DNA from: Candidatus Campylobacter infans
Lineage (GTDB): Bacteria; Campylobacterota; Campylobacteria; Campylobacterales; Campylobacteraceae
Reading direction: 5' to 3'
NCBI GenBank assembly: GCA_009827235.1
Contig: SPMW01000011.1
Span: forward strand, 1 to 44,149
Length of the DNA stretch: 44,149 bases
Below, in pieces: positions 8,174 through 15,672 of the stretch (the stretch's first letter is position 1; every line of letters starts with the position of its first letter). The notes below the pieces were generated by a model. That model was not told where the DNA came from and did no database searches. It was given only the letters and a program-made list of their open reading frames with translations. The position numbers and the translations under genes are program-made.

Positions 8174-10086
8174 ATGCAAAAAACTATCAGTCCATTAAAA
8201 TGGTGTTTTATTTTTTTAACTAGTGCCGTTTTAGGTGTAATGATTTTTTATTTGTCAGTTTATTTCATTTTTAAGCCTGATTTTTTAAACACACTAAAAG
8301 TAGCACATAATATTTTAAATAATCTTGGCAACGCCCATTTAAAAATCAAAGCTTATTATCCAATTTTTTATGGCCTGCTACCTATGATAATAACACTTAT
8401 TTGGTTTTTTATGCCTAGAACTCAAACCAACGAAACTTATGGTAACGCAAGATTTGCAACTAAAAAAGATTTTAAAGAGCTTGGAATTTCAAATGATAAT
8501 GGCTTGATTTTAGGAACTTTTATAAATAAAAATAGAAAAAATGAAGTTATCGGTTTTGATTTTATAAGAGCTAACAAACCATTAGCAACATTAGTAGTTG
8601 CGCCCCCTGGGCGTGGTAAAACCGCAGGTATTATCATACCAAATCTTTTTACTATTAAAAATTCTTGCGTGGTATTTGATATTAAAGGTGAATTATTACA
8701 AAAAACCGCAGGTTACAGGCAAGAAATTTTAGAAAATGAAGTGCAAGTATTTAGCCCTTTTTCTTGGGATAATACGCTATTTTTTAACCCCTTTGATAAT
8801 TCAATAGTTAAAGATATGCAATACATTCATATCAAAAAATTAGCAGAGCAAATAGCTAGCACAATTTTTGTAGGCGAAAAAGGAAAAGAAAACGACCACT
8901 GGGTAGTATCAGCAAAAACTATGTTTGTATTTTTTGCCGAATACTTTTTACAAAAAAACAAGCACACAACACTAGGCGAATTAGCACAAGCACCAAAAGC
9001 CGATTATTATGATAAATTAGACCCTGAAAAAGAATTTTTTAAAGAAGTTAATAAATATGATGAACACGAAAACGACAAATGGTTAGGTAGAGATTATAGC
9101 AAAGATACTTTTAAAACTTGGCTAAAAGAAGTAAGCGCAGACGAAAGCTTAGATGATAATACAAGAAATCAAGCGCGCGCTTATTCAACAGCAGCAGAAC
9201 AAGAATTTGCAAGCATAAAATCAACTTATGATAGTTTTATGAAAGTATTTACTAATCCGCAAGTAGCAAACGCAACAAGCAAAATGAGCTTTGCTTTTAA
9301 AGATTTAAGAGAAAAAAAATTATCACTTTATATAGTAATTCAAACAGAAGATATGGAAGTGCTAGCACCATTAGTAAGAATTTTTACTGAAACGCTATTT
9401 AAAACTTTAATGAGTGGCGAAGAATGCTCTGATCCAAATAAGTTTATTTATTGCTTTTTAGATGAATTTGTGCGCTTTGGAAAAATGCCATTTTTGCTTG
9501 AAGCTCCCGCACTTTGCCGAAGCTATGGACTTATACCTGTTTTTGTTACTCAATCTTACGAACAAATCAAAAAATATTACGGCGAAGATGATTTAGCAAT
9601 TATTACAGCTAACGCAGGCTATCAAACAATATTTGCTATGAATACCACAGCAGACGCAAAAAAATTAGTGAGCTTATAGGTGATTTTACTAGAACTAAAT
9701 CTAGCGTTAGTCAAGGTAACTTAGATTTATTCAAAAACAATCAAAGCATAAGCAAAGAGGGCTATAAATTAGTTACCGAGCAAGACATTAAAAATCAAAA
9801 AAGCGAAGATTTATTAATCCTAGTAGGCGGATTTTTAAATAGACCTATAAAGTGTAAAGTGCCTTATTGGTTTAAAAATCCAGACTGGGTAGATGCAGAC
9901 AAAAAAGAATTAAAACAAGTTAATAATAAGGAAGAAGATAATGCAACAAGTAACAAGAATAATAATACAAACAATAACGCGAACGATAACGCTAATAATA
10001 GCACAAAAGATAATGCGAACGATAATGCAGAAAATGAAAAACAAAACAAAATAAAACTTGAAGATTTAGGAATAAAAACAGCATAA
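8174..10086 (+). CDS. virD4: VirD4 coupling protein, split by a -1 frameshift at an A7 tract
   Basis: VirD4/TraG-type coupling protein linking the relaxosome to the channel. Two N-terminal membrane segments (about 10-35 and 60-76) precede a RecA-like motor with Walker A APPGRGKT at 143-150 and a Walker B region near FIYCFLDEFVRFG. The initial frame stops at 9677-9679 (501 residues, ending KKLVSL). The minus-one frame continues without a stop from base 9664 to 10086 and reads ISELIGDFTRTKSSVSQGNL, followed by a plausible VirD4 C-terminus and an N/D/K-rich tail. The junction is the A run at 9658-9664, in slippery phase A AAA AAA. One added base restores a single 637-residue protein. Possible causes are a homopolymer sequencing error, a real mutation or phase variation, programmed -1 frameshifting, or transcriptional slippage. 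Ribosome site AAGGAG is at 8163-8168. Confidence 0.9.
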
Positions 10087-10190
10087 AAAAATCAAAATAA
10101 GGGGGCATACAATGAAAACTTAGTTATTAAAATTTTATTATAAAGCAAGCATAAAACAACAAAATAGAAAAAATATTTATAGGGGTTTAA

Positions 10191-10397
10191 ATGACAAACA
10201 CAGAATATTTACAAGCATTAGAAGCTAAAAGAGAAAAAGATTTAGGTGAATTAGGCCAACAACATTCAAGCAGCCAAATTCTAAGCAATGATGAATATAA
10301 AGAATTAGCTAACAAAGAATATTTAAAGCCAAAAAATCAAATATTTTTTGACGCTAACGATGTTAATGATGAAGCAGAAGCAATGGATTTGCAATAA
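10191..10397 (+). CDS. Small acidic hypothetical protein
   Basis: A 68-residue soluble acidic protein (MTNTEYLQALEAKREKDLGE and on) with no signal, membrane segment or recognised domain. It is preceded by AGGGG about 5 nt before the ATG, which supports translation. It lies in the cargo stretch between virD4 and the ArdC-N-like gene. The 104-nt gap before it contains a strong ribosome site (AAGGGGG at 10099-10105) followed by a three-codon ORF (ATG at 10112, stop TAG at 10121-10123), possibly the remnant of a lost gene. Function unknown. Confidence 0.6.
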   Translation: MTNTEYLQALEAKREKDLGELGQQHSSSQILSNDEYKELANKEYLKPKNQIFFDANDVNDEAEAMDLQ

Positions 10398-10411
10398 AAC
10401 TTCATACACAC

Positions 10412-10435
10412 ATTCATAGATAAAAAACTATGAAT
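10412..10435. promoter_or_regulatory. Hairpin in the leader of the ArdC-N-like gene
   Basis: An 8-bp perfect inverted repeat, ATTCATAG (10412-10419) and CTATGAAT (10428-10435), with an 8-nt A-rich loop, sits in the 69-bp gap before the gene at 10467. No T run follows on either strand, so it is not a classic terminator. Downstream there are two similar purine-rich sites containing AAGGACAA, at about 10437 and 10456. The second is the likely ribosome site. A role as operator or mRNA-processing signal is only a guess. Confidence 0.4.
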
Positions 10436-10466
10436 TAAGGACAAATTTTTAAAAAAGGACAACATT

Positions 10467-11348
10467 ATGGCAACAAAAAAATCAAACACACAAACCAAGC
10501 AACAAGTTGAAGTAGTTGATAAAAAAGAAAGTGCTACCAAGTTTAAAAGCTGGGAGCAGAAGAATAATTTTGAAAGGCTAGAAAGTATAAATAGCTATAA
10601 TCGGATGATTATAGCGACAAATATAAAACAAGCCAGACAAAATGGAAATCAACCATTTTATGGCATAGATATGCAACTAAAAGATATAGATGCAACTATG
10701 CCTTATAATCCAAGCAACGGCAAGCCCTTTGGTGGAGAACTCTCAATGATAATGAGAGCAGACGCCCAAACGCGTGGCTATGAAAGCGCAGAGTATATAA
10801 CTATGAAACAAGCCAACTTTTTAGGCGGTAAATTGCGACAAGAACAAGACGAAAAAGGCAAATTGCTATTTAACGAAAATGGCACTAAGAAATACCCCAA
10901 CGGAGTGAAAAGCGCTTATATGGCTGAGTTTGAGTATAAGCCAAAAACCAACGAAAACGGAGAAATAATTCAAGCGAAAGACAAAGACGGCAAGCCAAAA
11001 TTTGATAATCGTGGCGAAATAGTGCCAGTAATGGAAAAAATCGCCCTAAAAGAGCCGAAGTTGGAAACGGTAACATATTATCATATTAGCGCATTTGACG
11101 GCATAGATAATGCCAAGCTACAAAAAAGAAATATGAATGTAGTAAATGAATACCGCAAAGAACTACAAGGCCAACAAAATGATTATAGGTCTAATCTATC
11201 GCATTTAGGATTAGCACCTAAAACCCAAAAAGATTTGGAGAATTTTTTAGATAGTCAAACCAAAGGTAAAGATTATCAAGCTATCCAACATACAAATATA
11301 AGAGAAGTGCAAAACGAACTAAGCCAAAGCCAAGGCAGAAGTTTTTAA
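10467..11348 (+). CDS. ArdC N-terminal-domain antirestriction-like protein
   Basis: A 293-residue soluble protein. Residues about 77-135 show the pattern of the ArdC N-terminal domain (ssDNA binding): MPYNPSNGKPFGGE, then RGYESAEYITMKQANFLGGK. This resembles the usual NP-x-(T/S)-GK-x-(Y/F)-x-G and (W/Y)-x-T-x-x-QA-x-x-x-GG motifs. Classical ArdC has a C-terminal zinc peptidase-like domain with HEXXH; none is present here. Instead residues 140-230 hold a polar insert and a conserved-looking TVTYYHISAFDGID segment, followed by a Q/N-rich tail. ArdC-type proteins coat incoming single-stranded DNA and protect it from host restriction, so a location in a conjugative element makes sense. Domain call is good; antirestriction activity is inferred. 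Confidence 0.75.
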   Translation: MATKKSNTQTKQQVEVVDKKESATKFKSWEQKNNFERLESINSYNRMIIATNIKQARQNGNQPFYGIDMQLKDIDATMPYNPSNGKPFGGELSMIMRADAQTRGYESAEYITMKQANFLGGKLRQEQDEKGKLLFNENGTKKYPNGVKSAYMAEFEYKPKTNENGEIIQAKDKDGKPKFDNRGEIVPVMEKIALKEPKLETVTYYHISAFDGIDNAKLQKRNMNVVNEYRKELQGQQNDYRSNLSHLGLAPKTQKDLENFLDSQTKGKDYQAIQHTNIREVQNELSQSQGRSF

Positions 11349-11387
11349 ATCTTTTTAATGTGTTTGTCGTTTAGCTAAATAAATATT

Positions 11388-11420
11388 ATGTGCGCTAAAT
11401 AGTAAATGTTTAGCGCATAT
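11388..11420. promoter_or_regulatory. 12-bp hairpin just upstream of the 11434 gene
   Basis: TGCGCTAAA (11391-11399) and TTTAGCGCA (11409-11417) are perfectly complementary. The stem extends by a G-T pair and two A-T pairs to 11388 and 11420, with a 9-nt loop. It lies 3 nt before the ribosome site AAGGA (about 11424) of the next gene. Only four T residues follow, so it is at best a weak terminator of the ArdC-N-like transcript. It could equally be an operator or a structure controlling translation of the downstream gene. Confidence 0.55.
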
Positions 11421-11433
11421 TTTAAGGATATGA

Positions 11434-11700
11434 ATGTTAGAAGATTTTTTAAAATTTTTAGGCCTAGATAATAACACAAAAGATAACATACAAGATAATG
11501 CAATAAATAATACAAAAGATAATATAAAAGATAATAATACACAGCATAAAATTTTAGAAGTAGAAAACGCAAATTTTGAAGAAATAGTAACAACCAAAGA
11601 AGAAAATGGAAAAATCATTAAAGAAATCACAAAAATTAAGCCACTTGATAAAAAAACAGCACAAATAACAAAACAAATCATAGAAATTACAAGGTTTTAA
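11434..11700 (+). CDS. Small N/D-repeat hypothetical protein
   Basis: An 88-residue acidic protein. Residues 13-35 are tandem N-T-K-D-N-I/A-type repeats (NTKDNIQDNAINNTKDNIKD), followed by a K/E/I-rich segment. No signal or membrane segment and no recognised domain. The repeat is similar in sequence and codon pattern to the tail of VirD4 (residues about 590-625, N-S-T-K-D-N-A-N-D-N-A), suggesting a shared slippage-prone repeat or a common origin. It lies 1 nt before virB6 and has the ribosome site AAGGA. It may be part of the secretion operon, but its function is unknown. Confidence 0.65.
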   Translation: MLEDFLKFLGLDNNTKDNIQDNAINNTKDNIKDNNTQHKILEVENANFEEIVTTKEENGKIIKEITKIKPLDKKTAQITKQIIEITRF

Positions 11701-11701
11701 A

Positions 11702-12868
11702 ATGGCAGTAGAAACAGCAGGCAAAGTTATCTCTAATTCGTCTTGGATTGATGAAATCCAAGGCGTAATGCAAAATCAGCTTAGCTCATTACTAGAAAAT
11801 ATTTTTAATAGTGTTAGCAAAATTATCCACGGGCAAGCTTCTTATACAATTGTGGGTTTAATTGTGTGTATTTGGCTATTAAAACAGCTCCGCACAGGCT
11901 ATCCTACACAAGATGAATTATTTTCAGCTGGCAAATGGATTATTGTAACTTGCTTTGTATTCGCAGCATACGCTAGCTATGATAATTTTACAACAATTTT
12001 AGGTTGGTTTTATTTGCCTGCAAGTTGGGTAATCTCAGCTATGAATGATGCATTAGGCAATCAAATCGGCAACAGCTTAGCCCAAACAATTACAAATTTG
12101 ATGAATAGTGTATCTCTTATTTGTAGCACTATGCTAGAAAAAGCTTATGAAGCAAGCAAAAGTGATGTTTGGTTTGTTGGAGATGTAGCAAATATATATA
12201 TAAAAATAATTGTGGCAATAACTATGTTCCCTACTTATTTTTTTGCGTTTATGTATTATATATTATGTTTTGCTATTGCGGCAATAGTAATAGCAAGTGT
12301 ATTTATAGCTATGTTAATTTTATCATTTGCGCCTTTGGTAGTTTGCTTTTTAAATATATCTTTTTTAAAGCCTTATTTTTTCTCTTGGCTAAAATTATTC
12401 ATTACATATTCATTATTTGCGCCTATTGCTTTATTTGTAACAGCATTAGCAAGCAAGCCAATCGCGGATATTCAAAGTATGTCCCCAGCTGAATTAGGAA
12501 ATATTTACCTTGAGGGCAGGCAATGGGATACATTTTTAGTGCCTACATTATGCGCTTTTCTTTGCATATTTTTATTAAGAAAAATCCCTGTTTGGATAAG
12601 CCAAATTTTAGGCGTAAATAATTTAGACGGAGGTGGCTCAAATGTAGGCTCTGCAGCAGTAGGCATGGCAGGTAAATTAGCTGGTGTAGGTGCTGTGGGC
12701 GCAGTAGCTGGGCGCGTAGCAGGCACAGGTGCTTTAAAAAACGCTCTTGGCAGTATGGGGCAAAGCTTGCCTGGTGGTAGCACAATTGCAAGTATTATGA
12801 AAAATGCAAGGGAGGCAGGAAAAGGAGTTACAAATTCTAGTGGAACATCAATACCAGGTGGCTTATAA
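11702..12868 (+). CDS. virB6: VirB6 T4SS polytopic inner-membrane protein
   Basis: A 388-residue polytopic membrane protein with about six hydrophobic segments between residues 55 and 300. These include SYTIVGLIVCIWLLKQL, a cluster around 155-235 and a last segment FLVPTLCAFLCIFLLRKIP. A Gly/Ala-rich C-terminal tail follows. Topology, size and the central periplasmic loop fit VirB6/TrbL, which forms part of the inner-membrane pore. In many systems virB6 lies between virB5 and virB8; here it is displaced behind virD4 and three cargo genes, so the operon has been rearranged or interrupted. It is the only VirB6 candidate in the window. Confidence 0.88.
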   Translation: MAVETAGKVISNSSWIDEIQGVMQNQLSSLLENIFNSVSKIIHGQASYTIVGLIVCIWLLKQLRTGYPTQDELFSAGKWIIVTCFVFAAYASYDNFTTILGWFYLPASWVISAMNDALGNQIGNSLAQTITNLMNSVSLICSTMLEKAYEASKSDVWFVGDVANIYIKIIVAITMFPTYFFAFMYYILCFAIAAIVIASVFIAMLILSFAPLVVCFLNISFLKPYFFSWLKLFITYSLFAPIALFVTALASKPIADIQSMSPAELGNIYLEGRQWDTFLVPTLCAFLCIFLLRKIPVWISQILGVNNLDGGGSNVGSAAVGMAGKLAGVGAVGAVAGRVAGTGALKNALGSMGQSLPGGSTIASIMKNAREAGKGVTNSSGTSIPGGL

Positions 12869-12913
12869 AGCTTAAAAAATATAAATATAAAACACACTAA
12901 CAAAGGATATAAA

Positions 12914-14878
12914 ATGCAAAATTCAGTAATCATAATTGAAAGCCCAAATAAAGAGGCAAAAATAGCTCAAATTACAGGCGCAAAAGTATTTGCCACAAAA
13001 GGACACTTTAAAACATTAACTAAGCTAATCGTAAAAGATTATCAAAGTTACGAACCAGAATTTGAATTTAAAGATGATAAAGCAAAATTTACTATCAATA
13101 AAATTATAACCGAATGTAAAGGCAAAGAAGTAATCATAGCAACCGACCCCGACCGCGAGGGTTATGGAATTGGTTATTTATTTTATGAAATGGTAAAAAA
13201 TCAAGCTCAAAGCGTAAAAAGGGCTGAATTCCACGAAATTACAGAAAGTGGCATTAAAAAAGGACTTGATAATGCTATCCCCTTTTCATCATCTAATTTC
13301 AATGAATTTAGTGCCTTTAAAGCACGCGCCGTAGGCGATAAATTAGTGGGCTTTATTTTAAGCCCAAAATATTTACAAATAAGCAAGGATTATAATGTAT
13401 CCGTTGGACGCGTGCAAACGCCTGCTTTATCTTTAATCGTTAAAAGAGAGCTAGATATAAAAGAATTTAACGAAAACGCAGAAAACAAAAAAATAGATTA
13501 CAAAATAAAAGTAAAATTATCTAAAAATGGCGTAGAATTTTATGCCATCAATGATAATATTTACCAAAGCATAGATGAAGCAAACGAAAAGATAAAAAGC
13601 CTAAATGAAATCAAAAAAGCCAAAGTTTATGGCGTTGATAAAAAAGAAGCGCAAATAAAACCAAACGCGCCATTTAGGACAAGTCAATACCAAGAAGCAG
13701 CGAATAAAAAATTTGGCTTTTCTAGCGAAGTTGCTATGGCCTTAGCACAGAAATTATTTGAAAAAGGCTTAATTACTTATCACAGAACAGATAGCAATAG
13801 TTTATCTACTGAGTTTTTAAATGAAGTAGAAAATAAGTTTAAATCTTGCCAATGGTATGAAAAAAGAGAATATAAAGCAGGCAATCAAAGCCAAGCCCAG
13901 GCGCACGAAGCTATAAGAATTTCGCACATACACGATTTTAGAGAAATAGAAAACATAGCGCAAAAAGAAAGCCTAAGTGATGATGAAATAAAGGCTTATA
14001 CTTTAATTTATACTAACTCCCTTTTAAGTCAAGCAAAAAATGCTATAAATGAAAATTTTACTTATGATATAGACATTAACGCACTTAGCTTTAAAGCAAA
14101 AAGTAGCAAAGTAATTTATAAAGGCTTTAAAGGCGTTTTTGAGAGCTTTACTGATGATGAAAACGAAGAAACGCAAGATGAAATAAAAGAAGTAAGCAAT
14201 TTAGAATTACAAAAAGATGAAGAGCTAGATATTTTAAGCTTTGAATTACAAGAAGTAAAGAAAAAAGCACCTAGCAAATATAAAGAGAGTAATTTTATTA
14301 GCTTACTTGAAAAAGAAAAAATAGGCAGGCCAAGCACATATGCTACATTTTTGCCAAAGCTTTTACAAAGAGAATTCATACAAATTGTAAAAAAAGGTAA
14401 AAACAACGAAATAGTAGCCACGCAAAAAGGCATAAATTTTATAGAAAGCCTTAGAAATAATGGTGATGAGTGGATAACTAAAAGCGAATTCACAGCTCAA
14501 ATGGAAGAGGTTTTAGATGAAATTAGCGCGGGCAAGCAAGAATACCTAAATTTTATCAAGCCTTTACACGAAAAGCTTGGAAATGTAGAAGTAAAAGAAC
14601 AAGAAAAGAAAATAAGCCCGCCAAGCCCAAAACAGCTAGAATTTGCTAAACAATTAGCGCAAAAAACAGGCTTAGAATTACCAAGCAACATAGAAGAAGA
14701 CTATAAAATTTGTAATGAATTTATAGAAAAGGCAAAAGCACAAGTGCCACCAAGCCCAAAACAAATAGAATTAGCCAAGAAGCTAGCAAACGATAAAAAA
14801 GTAGATTTACCAAAGAATTTTGAAAAAAGTTTAGAAATATGCTCTAAATTCATCGATAAACACATTAAATCTAAATAA
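12914..14878 (+). CDS. Type IA DNA topoisomerase with C-terminal tandem repeat
   Basis: A 654-residue TopA/TopB-family enzyme that relaxes or decatenates DNA through a 5'-phosphotyrosine. The Toprim domain has IIESPNKEAKI near the N-terminus and D78-P-D80-R-E82. The active-site tyrosine is Y289 in LITYHRTDSNS, and a conserved RPSTYATFLPKLLQRE segment lies near residue 475. There are no zinc-finger cysteines at the C-terminus. Two copies of a repeat of about 43 residues, starting SPKQLEFAKQLAQKTGLELP and SPKQIELAKKLANDKKVDLP, end the protein. Topoisomerases of this type are common cargo of conjugative elements and may help process transferred DNA. It differs from a chromosomal TopA in its short tail. 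Ribosome site AAAGGA. Confidence 0.92.
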   Translation: MQNSVIIIESPNKEAKIAQITGAKVFATKGHFKTLTKLIVKDYQSYEPEFEFKDDKAKFTINKIITECKGKEVIIATDPDREGYGIGYLFYEMVKNQAQSVKRAEFHEITESGIKKGLDNAIPFSSSNFNEFSAFKARAVGDKLVGFILSPKYLQISKDYNVSVGRVQTPALSLIVKRELDIKEFNENAENKKIDYKIKVKLSKNGVEFYAINDNIYQSIDEANEKIKSLNEIKKAKVYGVDKKEAQIKPNAPFRTSQYQEAANKKFGFSSEVAMALAQKLFEKGLITYHRTDSNSLSTEFLNEVENKFKSCQWYEKREYKAGNQSQAQAHEAIRISHIHDFREIENIAQKESLSDDEIKAYTLIYTNSLLSQAKNAINENFTYDIDINALSFKAKSSKVIYKGFKGVFESFTDDENEETQDEIKEVSNLELQKDEELDILSFELQEVKKKAPSKYKESNFISLLEKEKIGRPSTYATFLPKLLQREFIQIVKKGKNNEIVATQKGINFIESLRNNGDEWITKSEFTAQMEEVLDEISAGKQEYLNFIKPLHEKLGNVEVKEQEKKISPPSPKQLEFAKQLAQKTGLELPSNIEEDYKICNEFIEKAKAQVPPSPKQIELAKKLANDKKVDLPKNFEKSLEICSKFIDKHIKSK

Positions 14879-14890
14879 AGGTTTAAAACG

Positions 14891-15271
14891 ATGAAAATTC
14901 AACTAATGCTAGACTTGCAAGGTGAATTTATAAAAGTTACAAACAATAAAGCAAAAACTATTACGATAGCTACTTTAAGATTTTGTGATAAAAAGAATGC
15001 GTTATATGATAATTGCTGGGAATTAAAAACTACAAGAAACGCACAAAGCAAGATAGATAGTATTATTATTCAAGCTGATACTAAAAAATTAAATAATGCA
15101 GAACTTACCAAAATTTTACAATATTTTAAAAATGATTTTGGCATAGGTGATAAATATTGCGAACAAAAGCTAATCATTAAAGTTGAATGCGATGATTTAA
15201 TTTTAAATGTGATTGATGATGATATTATGGATAATTTAGATAGACACGAAAAAAAAGAGGTAGCCGTATAA
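14891..15271 (+). CDS. Hypothetical soluble protein
   Basis: A 126-residue protein with no membrane segment or signal and an acidic C-terminal third (LNVIDDDIMDNLDRHEKK). The N-terminal region MKIQLMLDLQGEFIKV and alternating hydrophobic residues suggest a mainly beta fold. It starts 12 nt after the topoisomerase gene with AAAGG upstream, so the two are probably cotranscribed. I recognise no family. A role in DNA handling with the topoisomerase is possible but unsupported. Confidence 0.65.
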   Translation: MKIQLMLDLQGEFIKVTNNKAKTITIATLRFCDKKNALYDNCWELKTTRNAQSKIDSIIIQADTKKLNNAELTKILQYFKNDFGIGDKYCEQKLIIKVECDDLILNVIDDDIMDNLDRHEKKEVAV

Positions 15272-15273
15272 AT

Positions 15274-15294
15274 AAAAAAAGGGGCAAAAGCCCC
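15274..15294 (-). terminator. Rho-independent terminator acting on minus-strand transcripts
   Basis: GGGGC (15281-15285), loop AAAA and GCCCC (15290-15294) form a perfect GC stem. Read on the minus strand the stem is followed directly by seven T residues (15280-15274), which is the full terminator layout. On the plus strand there is a hairpin but no T run. Since all neighbouring genes are on the plus strand, it would stop antisense transcription entering the element or serve an unannotated minus-strand RNA. Confidence 0.6.
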
Positions 15295-15322
15295 GGGTGT
15301 TGCTTGGAAAACAGAAAGGAAA

Positions 15323-15366
15323 AAAACGCGTAGAAACAAGAAAGAGAAATTATAGCCACGCGTTTT
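15323..15366. repeat. 9-bp inverted repeat in the pre-integrase intergenic region
   Basis: AAAACGCGT (15323-15331) and ACGCGTTTT (15358-15366) are exact reverse complements separated by 26 nt of purine-rich sequence. This lies within the 128-bp gap between the genes at 14891 and 15400, next to the GC hairpin at 15281. The similar strings AAATTATAGC and GAATTATAGC (about 15346 and 15374) also recur here. The arrangement could be a binding site for a regulator or recombination-directionality factor, or part of a small structured RNA. The sequence alone does not decide. Confidence 0.5.
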
Positions 15367-15399
15367 CAGGTTTGAATTATAGCAAAAAAGGATATATTT

Positions 15400-15639
15400 A
15401 TGCAAGTAAATTTTAACAAAACTATTAAAAAATTTTTGATTTGGTTTTTTTTAATAAACATCGCAGGCATAAGCTTAGTATTTGCATTAGAATATTTTTT
15501 TGGGTTTAAAAATAGCATATATGAAATTGTTAAGCAAAGAGATACATTTAAAATCATAGAAATTTGCACTACATATATTTTTCTTAATATTATGCTATAT
15601 AATATTATTAGTTTTACAAAAAAAGACACAAATTTTTAA
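15400..15639 (+). CDS. Small two-segment membrane protein, unknown
   Basis: A 79-residue basic protein with one strong membrane segment at about 14-35 (LIWFFLINIAGISLVFALEY) and a second at about 55-72 (TTYIFLNIMLYNIISF). Preceded by AAAAGGA about 7 nt before the ATG. It lies just upstream of the integrase on the same strand. No family recognised. Small membrane proteins at such positions in mobile elements sometimes act in entry exclusion, but nothing in this sequence shows that. Confidence 0.55.
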   Translation: MQVNFNKTIKKFLIWFFLINIAGISLVFALEYFFGFKNSIYEIVKQRDTFKIIEICTTYIFLNIMLYNIISFTKKDTNF

Positions 15640-15660
15640 CACTTAACGAAAAAATTATGT

Positions 15661-15666
15661 TACAAT
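15661..15666 (+). promoter_or_regulatory. Possible promoter -10 for a leaderless integrase mRNA
   Basis: TACAAT at 15661-15666, preceded by TG two bases upstream, sits 6 nt before the integrase ATG at 15673. No ribosome site is visible before that ATG. If this -10 is used, transcription would start at or next to the A of the ATG, giving a leaderless message. This is a weak prediction from spacing only. Confidence 0.35.
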
Positions 15667-15672
15667 TTACGA

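Noticed and set aside
8174..9679. VirD4 as a complete 501-residue protein
   Set aside because: The frame change directly after KKL and the clear continuation in the -1 frame show that the given stop lies inside the conserved protein.
11355..11681. Minus-strand hydrophobic ORFs opposite the 11434 gene
   Set aside because: Composition is the antisense of an N/D repeat, with no ribosome site; the plus-strand gene fits the operon.
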